Positions 13,123-18,051 of a stretch of DNA of 18,051 bases are shown here, piece after piece. The DNA comes from Lachnospiraceae bacterium (GTDB taxonomy: Bacteria > Bacillota > Clostridia > Lachnospirales > Lachnospiraceae), in NCBI GenBank assembly GCA_014804185.1, contig JAAVAG010000014.1:1-18051 (forward strand), written 5' to 3'. Position 1 is the stretch's first letter; every line of letters starts with the position of its first letter. Made by a program: the position numbers and the translations under genes. The notes under the pieces are model-generated. The model did no database searches and was not told where the DNA came from. It was given only the letters and a program-made list of their open reading frames with translations.

Positions 13123-15006
13123 ATGCTGTTAGAGCGGATAGAGAAAACAAATGATATCAAAAATATAGCTCCCGAGGACTATGGGGCGCTGGCGGAGGAG
13201 ATCAGAGAATTTCTGATTGAGAAGATCAGTGTCACCGGCGGTCATCTGGGATCCAATCTGGGAGCGGTGGAACTGACAATGGCGCTGCATCTGTCGTTAA
13301 ACCTGCCGGAAGATAAGATCATATGGGATGTGGGGCATCAGTCCTATACCCATAAACTGCTGACGGGGCGCAGGGACGGATTTGAGAATCTGCGGAAATT
13401 ACACGGCATGAGCGGATTTCCCAAGCGCAGAGAGAGCGACTGCGACGCGTTTGACACAGGACACAGTTCCACTTCTATTTCCGCGGGACTGGGGATGGTC
13501 AGGGCGCGGGATCTCAAGGGAGAGAAGCGGACCATCGTCTCTGTGATCGGGGACGGCTCCCTGACAGGGGGGATGGCGTATGAGGCGCTGAACAATGCCT
13601 CATGCCTGGAGACCAATTTTATTATCATCCTGAATGACAATAATATGTCCATATCGGAGAATGTGGGCGGCGTGTCAAAGTATCTGAACAATATCCGCAC
13701 GGCCACCAGCTATCTGGATATGAAAGAGAAAATATACAATAAACTGCAGAGCATTCCCAACGGAGAAAGCCTTGTGGCCAAGATACGCCGTGCCAAGAAC
13801 AGTTTTAAGCAGCTGGTGATTCCGGGGATGCTTTTTGAGGACATGGGAGTTACATATTTGGGACCGGTGGACGGACATGATGTGAAAGCGCTCATCAGAG
13901 TGATCGGCGAGGCCAGGAGAGTGAAAGGCGCGGTGATGATCCATGTGATCACACAGAAAGGCAAGGGATATGCCCCGGCGGAGAGACATCCGGCCAGATT
14001 TCACGGGGCGGAGCCGTTTGATGTGGAGACCGGCCTTCCGTCCAGCGCGGGGAAACCTGCCAGCTACACGGATATTTTCTCTACAGTGATGTGCAAGCTG
14101 GGACAGCGGGACGAGAGCGTGGTGGCGATCACGGCGGCCATGCCGGACGGTACCGGGCTGAAGAGGTTCCGCAACATGTATCCGGAGCGGTTCTTTGACG
14201 TGGGGATTGCGGAGGAGCATGCGGTGACCTTTGCTGCGGGTCTGGCAGCGGGCGGTCTTAAACCCATCGTGGCGATCTATTCCTCTTTCCTGCAGAGGGC
14301 CTATGATCAGATCCTGCACGATGTGTGCATCCAGAATCTGCCTGTGGTGTTTGCCATCGACAGGGCGGGACTGGTGGGAAGCGACGGGGAGACACATCAG
14401 GGTATTTTTGATCTCTCCTATTTGTCCAGTATTCCCAATATGCACATTATGGCGCCTAAAAATAAGTGGGAACTGTCGGATATGATCAAGTTTGCGGTGG
14501 AATTCGGAGCGCCTGTGGCGGTTCGCTATCCGAGAGGAGAGGCCTACGCGGGGCTTCGGGAATTTCGCGCTCCCGTGGAGTATGGCAAAAGCGAGATGAT
14601 CTACGACGAGTCCGGGGTGGCGCTTTTTGCGGTGGGCAGCATGGTAAAGACCGCCGAGGAAGTAAGAAAGATTGTGAAAGAGGCGGGAGTACCCTGCAGT
14701 CTGATCAATGCCAGGTTTGTCAAGCCCATCGACGAGGAGGCGCTGACAGATGCGGCGGGAAAACACCGGCTGATTGTGACCATGGAGGAGAATGTGGCAA
14801 GCGGCGGTTACGGAGAGAAAGTGCGGGAACTGCTGGACCGGCAGGAACTTGCGGTGGAACTGCTGGCGGTGACGATACCGGATGCGTATGTGGAGCACGG
14901 AAATGTGGAAATGCTGAAAAAGGAGATCGGGATCGATGCGGAAAGCATCGCCGACTGCATTTTGAATATTATGGGACAGGACGGCGGAAAAGCGGATGAG
15001 GGATAG
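13123..15006 (+). CDS. dxs: 1-deoxy-D-xylulose-5-phosphate synthase
   Basis: 627 residues, normal length. This thiamine diphosphate enzyme joins pyruvate and glyceraldehyde 3-phosphate in the first step of the MEP isoprenoid pathway. His72 (VGHQSYTHK) and the TPP/metal motif starting GDGSLTGG (Gly143-Asp144) and closing NDNNMSIS are intact. The catalytic Glu is in IAEEHAVTFAAGLA (about 364-365). YSSFLQRAYDQ and PVAVRYPRGEA are typical of the pyrimidine-binding and C-terminal domains. It starts three bases after the ispA stop with GGGAG at 13109-13113. No regulatory element separates it from ispA, so the two are expressed together. Confidence 0.98.
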   Translation: MLLERIEKTNDIKNIAPEDYGALAEEIREFLIEKISVTGGHLGSNLGAVELTMALHLSLNLPEDKIIWDVGHQSYTHKLLTGRRDGFENLRKLHGMSGFPKRRESDCDAFDTGHSSTSISAGLGMVRARDLKGEKRTIVSVIGDGSLTGGMAYEALNNASCLETNFIIILNDNNMSISENVGGVSKYLNNIRTATSYLDMKEKIYNKLQSIPNGESLVAKIRRAKNSFKQLVIPGMLFEDMGVTYLGPVDGHDVKALIRVIGEARRVKGAVMIHVITQKGKGYAPAERHPARFHGAEPFDVETGLPSSAGKPASYTDIFSTVMCKLGQRDESVVAITAAMPDGTGLKRFRNMYPERFFDVGIAEEHAVTFAAGLAAGGLKPIVAIYSSFLQRAYDQILHDVCIQNLPVVFAIDRAGLVGSDGETHQGIFDLSYLSSIPNMHIMAPKNKWELSDMIKFAVEFGAPVAVRYPRGEAYAGLREFRAPVEYGKSEMIYDESGVALFAVGSMVKTAEEVRKIVKEAGVPCSLINARFVKPIDEEALTDAAGKHRLIVTMEENVASGGYGEKVRELLDRQELAVELLAVTIPDAYVEHGNVEMLKKEIGIDAESIADCILNIMGQDGGKADEG

Positions 15007-15018
15007 AGAGGAAGGGAG

Positions 15019-15909
15019 ATGGCAAAAGAGAGACTGGATGTGATACTGGTGAGGCTGGGCCTTGCCGCGTCCAGAGAAAAAGCCAAAGAAGCCGTTCTGG
15101 CGGGACATGTATTTGTGGACGGCAGACAGGCGGACAAGGCCGGAACCGCTCTGGAGGCGGAGCGTGTCAGAATAGAGGTAAGGGGCGCCGCACCCGGATA
15201 TGTGAGCAGAGGCGGGTTAAAGCTGGAGAAGGCGGTGGAGGTGTTTACACTGTCGCTGGAGGGAAAGATCTGTATGGATATCGGGGCGTCCACCGGCGGA
15301 TTTACCGATTGTATGCTGCAAAACGGGGCTGCCAGAGTATATTCTATAGATGTGGGACACGGACAGCTGGACCGGAAGCTGCGGGAGGACCAGCGGGTCG
15401 TCTGTATGGAAGGCGTCAATTTCCGATATATGACCGCAGAGGATATAGGGGAGCGGCCCGATTTTGCATCCGTAGATGTCTCTTTTATTTCCCTGACCAA
15501 AATACTGCTTCCGGCCAGAGCGGTGCTTTGTGCGGGAGGATGCATTGTCTGTCTGGTCAAGCCACAGTTTGAGGCCGGCAGAGAAAAGATAGGAAAAAAG
15601 GGCGTTGTAAAAGAACGGTCCGTACATCGGGAAGTGCTCTGCAAGGTTCTGGATTATGCCGACAGTATAGGCTTTCGTATTCTGGGACTGGACTTTTCAC
15701 CGGTCAGGGGACCGGAGGGCAATATAGAATATCTGCTTTTTCTGCAGAAAGATACAGGATACAGAGCGGATACGGCACAATGGACGGAGAGAGAAGCCGA
15801 GGAAAATCTCCGGCGTCTTACGGAGGAGAAAAGCGGATGTTCCTGTCGGGAACCGTGGAAAACAAGGATAGCAGAGGCGGTGGAAAACGCTCATCGGGCG
15901 TTGGAGTAA
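15019..15909 (+). CDS. tlyA: TlyA-family rRNA 2'-O-methyltransferase / hemolysin A family
   Basis: 296 residues. AGGAAGGGAG at 15009-15018 is the binding site. An S4 RNA-binding domain (1-60, RLDVILVRLGLAASREKAKEAV) precedes an FtsJ-like methyltransferase. SAM binding is at DIGASTGGF (87-95). The catalytic tetrad is visible as Lys in SRGGLKLEKA, Asp in SVDVSFISL, Lys in LVKPQFE, and Glu in GPEGNIEYL. In mycobacteria TlyA methylates ribose 2'-OH in both rRNAs; the Bacillus homologue is YqxC. The old name hemolysin is not supported by any secretion signal here. The final ~35 residues extend beyond the core, are rich in Glu/Arg, and make the protein slightly longer than the usual ~270. Confidence 0.94.
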   Translation: MAKERLDVILVRLGLAASREKAKEAVLAGHVFVDGRQADKAGTALEAERVRIEVRGAAPGYVSRGGLKLEKAVEVFTLSLEGKICMDIGASTGGFTDCMLQNGAARVYSIDVGHGQLDRKLREDQRVVCMEGVNFRYMTAEDIGERPDFASVDVSFISLTKILLPARAVLCAGGCIVCLVKPQFEAGREKIGKKGVVKERSVHREVLCKVLDYADSIGFRILGLDFSPVRGPEGNIEYLLFLQKDTGYRADTAQWTEREAEENLRRLTEEKSGCSCREPWKTRIAEAVENAHRALE

Positions 15910-15920
15910 GGATGTAGGCT

Positions 15921-16769
15921 ATGAAACATTTTCTGATCTATACAAATGTGCACAAAGACAGCGGGTTTGCCGTTACCGGGCGGATATGCCGTTTTCTGCG
16001 GGAGCGGGGATGCGATGTGGTGACAGTGACTGGAGAGAAAAACAGTCTGGGAGAAAGTGATTCTCCGGCAGCTTTAGAGAATGTGGACTGTATGCTTGTG
16101 CTGGGCGGCGACGGAACCATACTGCGGGCGGTGCGGGAGATCCGGGACCTGCAGATTCCCATTCTGGGCGTCAATCTGGGTACACTGGGCTTTATGACGG
16201 AAGTGGAACCGGAACATATCGAGGAAGCGCTCACCCAGGTGCTGGCAGGGGATATCGCCAGACAGGAGCGCATGATGCTGCGGGCGGCGGTGGAGAGAAA
16301 GGACGGGGAAAACCAGGAGCAGTGGGCACTGAACGATGTGGTCGTATCCAGGAGAGGTTCCCTGCAGATCAACGATTTCGATATTTATGTAAACGACAGG
16401 TTTTTAAAGCGATACAGCGCGGACGGAGTGATTGTCAGCACGCCTACCGGAACGACCGGCTATAATCTCTCAGCCGGAGGACCGATTGCCGCGCCGGACA
16501 CGCGTCTGATGATTATCACACCCATCTGTCCGCACACGCTGAATCAGAGAAGTATCATCCTGTCGCCGGAAGACCGGATCGTCATAGAGATTCCGGAGGG
16601 CAGGGAAGGCGGGAGGCAGGAAATGGAAGCCAATTTTGACGGGAGCGGCCGTACCGGAATGCACACGGGGGACCGGATCACGATCACCAGATCGGAAAAA
16701 GAGGCTGTTTTTCTGAAACTGAATAAGGTCAGTTTTCTGGAAAATCTGCGCAGGAAAATGAAAGAGTAA
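15921..16769 (+). CDS. nadK: NAD kinase
   Basis: 282 residues, normal length. It phosphorylates NAD to NADP. The GGDGT motif is at 62-66 (LVLGGDGTILRA). The NAD-binding ALNDVVV and the glycine-rich TPTGTTGYNLSAGGPI are present, followed by LNQRSIIL, the expected substrate-binding region. The start has AAGGA at 15908-15912 and GTAGG nearer the ATG. Eleven bases separate it from tlyA, keeping it in the operon. In B. subtilis no NAD kinase lies between yqxC and the arginine repressor; in Clostridia this order is, to my knowledge, common. Cytoplasmic. Confidence 0.97.
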   Translation: MKHFLIYTNVHKDSGFAVTGRICRFLRERGCDVVTVTGEKNSLGESDSPAALENVDCMLVLGGDGTILRAVREIRDLQIPILGVNLGTLGFMTEVEPEHIEEALTQVLAGDIARQERMMLRAAVERKDGENQEQWALNDVVVSRRGSLQINDFDIYVNDRFLKRYSADGVIVSTPTGTTGYNLSAGGPIAAPDTRLMIITPICPHTLNQRSIILSPEDRIVIEIPEGREGGRQEMEANFDGSGRTGMHTGDRITITRSEKEAVFLKLNKVSFLENLRRKMKE

Positions 16770-16774
16770 ATGAT

Positions 16775-16798
16775 GGAATACACGACGGAATATACGAC
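16775..16798 (+). repeat. Two tandem 12-bp copies between nadK and argR
   Basis: GGAATACACGAC (16775-16786) is followed at once by GGAATATACGAC (16787-16798), one base different. It sits 14 bases before the argR start. It is a direct repeat, not the inverted ARG-box type. It may be chance or a small binding site. Confidence 0.5.
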
Positions 16799-16812
16799 AG
16801 CATGGGGGTCAT

Positions 16813-17265
16813 ATGAAAAAGACAAGACAGAATAAAGTGATTGAGATCATTGAGGAGTACGATGTAGAAACGCAGGAAGAACTGGCCAATTATCTGAAAC
16901 AGGCCGGATTTCAGGTGACACAGGCGACCGTTTCAAGAGATATCAGGGAACTGAAGCTGACCAAAGCGCCCACCGGAGGCGGAAAACAGAAATACGTGGC
17001 GCTGAGACAGGACGACCGCCGTCTGGAGGATAAATATATCCGCGCTTTAAAAGACGGACTGACGTCCATGGATGTAGCGCAGCATATTCTGGTAGTCAGA
17101 ACAGTATCCGGTATGGCAATGGCAGCAGCCGCCGCCATAGATGCCATGAAGCTGAAAGAAGTTGTGGGCTGTATCGCCGGGGACGATACGATCATGATCG
17201 CCGTGAGGACTTCTGAGGATGCGCAGGCGCTGATGCGGACAATACATTCCCTGGAAGAGGGGTAA
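16813..17265 (+). CDS. argR: Arginine repressor ArgR
   Basis: 150 residues, normal length. The N-terminal winged helix-turn-helix contains TQATVSRDIRELKL, the DNA-reading helix with the invariant SRDI. The C-terminal oligomerisation and arginine-binding domain shows GMAMAAAAAIDAM and VVGCIAGDDTIMI, with the two Asp that bind arginine. It controls arginine synthesis and catabolism genes, none of which lie in this window. Ribosome binding site GGGGG at 16804-16808. Next to recN, as AhrC is in B. subtilis. I see no convincing ARG box in the 43 bases upstream, so autoregulation is not shown by sequence. Confidence 0.97.
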   Translation: MKKTRQNKVIEIIEEYDVETQEELANYLKQAGFQVTQATVSRDIRELKLTKAPTGGGKQKYVALRQDDRRLEDKYIRALKDGLTSMDVAQHILVVRTVSGMAMAAAAAIDAMKLKEVVGCIAGDDTIMIAVRTSEDAQALMRTIHSLEEG

Positions 17266-17318
17266 CCGCAGCATATCGCGCGCGGGATGGGGAATGCGCC
17301 GGAAGATGGGAGTAACTT

Positions 17319-18051
17319 ATGTTAATCAGTTTACATGTGAAAAATCTGGCTCTGATTGAAGAGGCAGAAGTAATGTTTGGACCGGGACTTAATATCCTGA
17401 CCGGAGAGACGGGAGCGGGCAAATCCATATTGATCGGCTCCGTCAATCTGGCTCTGGGCGCAAAAGCGGACAGAGATATGATCAGAACGGGGGCGGATTA
17501 TGCTCTGGTGGAACTTGTTTTTCAGTCCGAAGAGCCGGAAGTTGCAGAAAAGCTTGCGGAGATGGATCTGCCTGCGGAGGAAGACGGGACAATTGTGATC
17601 AGCCGCAGGATACAGGCGGCGCGCAGCATCAGCAGAATCAACGGAGAAACCGTGACGGCCAGACAGATCAGGGAACTGGCGGAACTGCTCATCGATATTC
17701 ACGGACAGCATGAGCATCAGTCGCTGCTGCAGAAAAGGAAGCATTTGGAGATTCTGGATCTGTATGCCGGAAAAAAACTCGTGCCCGTGCTGGAAAAGGT
17801 GAGCAGTTTGTATGGGGAGTGCAGGAAACTCCGGGAGCGGATCGAGGCGGAAAGCCTGGATGAAAATGCCAGAAAACGGGAGGCGGAACTGGCGCAGTTT
17901 GAATACGGCGAGATTGAGGCGGCCCATATTGTGCCGGGGGAAGATGAGGAACTGGAGACCGCCTACCGCAGAATGGTGAACGGACAGAAGATCGGACAGG
18001 CTCTCTCGGCCGGATACAGATGTACCGGATATGAGGAGACGGACGGCGCAG
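17319..18051 (+). CDS. recN: DNA repair protein RecN, N-terminal part (cut by the window end)
   Basis: The frame from ATG 17319 stays open to the last base, giving 244 complete residues of a protein normally near 560. The start MLISLHVKNLALIEEAEV is the family N-terminus, and GGGAG at 17308-17312 is well spaced. Walker A is GETGAGKSI (about residues 29-37). Further signatures are SRINGETVTARQIREL and LIDIHGQHEHQSLL. The visible part then enters the coiled-coil arm (ECRKLRERIEAE, NARKREAELAQFEYGEIEAA). RecN is an SMC-like ATPase acting early at double-strand breaks. The Walker B and signature motifs lie outside the window. It follows argR after 53 bases that contain no terminator. Confidence 0.96.
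   Translation, partial: MLISLHVKNLALIEEAEVMFGPGLNILTGETGAGKSILIGSVNLALGAKADRDMIRTGADYALVELVFQSEEPEVAEKLAEMDLPAEEDGTIVISRRIQAARSISRINGETVTARQIRELAELLIDIHGQHEHQSLLQKRKHLEILDLYAGKKLVPVLEKVSSLYGECRKLRERIEAESLDENARKREAELAQFEYGEIEAAHIVPGEDEELETAYRRMVNGQKIGQALSAGYRCTGYEETDGA

Noticed and set aside
16770..16812. ARG box for argR autoregulation
   Set aside because: GGAATA appears only as a direct repeat; no TGAATA/TATTCA inverted arrangement is present.

Overview
The window looks like chromosome of an endospore-forming member of the Clostridia, most likely Lachnospiraceae-like. It carries spoIIIAH, has moderate G+C with strong purine-rich ribosome binding sites, and its right half matches a block known from Bacillus subtilis (spoIIIAH ... 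yqhY-nusB-...-xseA-xseB-ispA-dxs-tlyA-...-argR-recN). The species assignment is inference. All convincing genes lie on the + strand. I see no tRNA, rRNA, CRISPR array, insertion sequence or phage gene.

Left part (1-4387), an envelope-flavoured accessory region. It holds the 3' end of an esterase-like gene and a lipoprotein gene with its own extended -10 promoter, split by one in-frame TAG. A zinc-ribbon membrane protein and a TPM-domain membrane protein follow and resemble the YdjG/YdjH pair. A strong intrinsic terminator (4535-4577) closes this unit.

Middle (4578-8600). spoIIIAH stands alone behind a good candidate sigma-E promoter, with none of spoIIIAA-AG upstream in the window. Next is a 335-bp, very G+C-rich, non-coding stretch. 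It contains a near-perfect 33-bp hairpin, smaller hairpins and about three and a third copies of a 40-46-bp tandem repeat. A possible promoter at the end of spoIIIAH would make this stretch the leader of deoB (phosphopentomutase). deoB overlaps or nearly abuts prfC (release factor 3).

Right part (8601-18051). A transglutaminase-like lipoprotein gene is followed by an extended -10 promoter and a tightly packed run of Asp23-family gene (yqhY-like), nusB, xseA, xseB, ispA, dxs, tlyA, nadK, argR and recN, which is cut by the window end. Gene spacing is a few bases or overlapping up to argR, so this is probably one long operon. It combines transcription antitermination, exonuclease VII, isoprenoid precursor synthesis (Dxs to farnesyl diphosphate), rRNA methylation, NADP synthesis, arginine repression and DNA repair.

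The points most worth a second look are the structured repeat block upstream of deoB, the stop-interrupted lipoprotein with its 21-bp repeat at the lipobox, and the detachment of spoIIIAH from its usual operon with a private sigma-E promoter.
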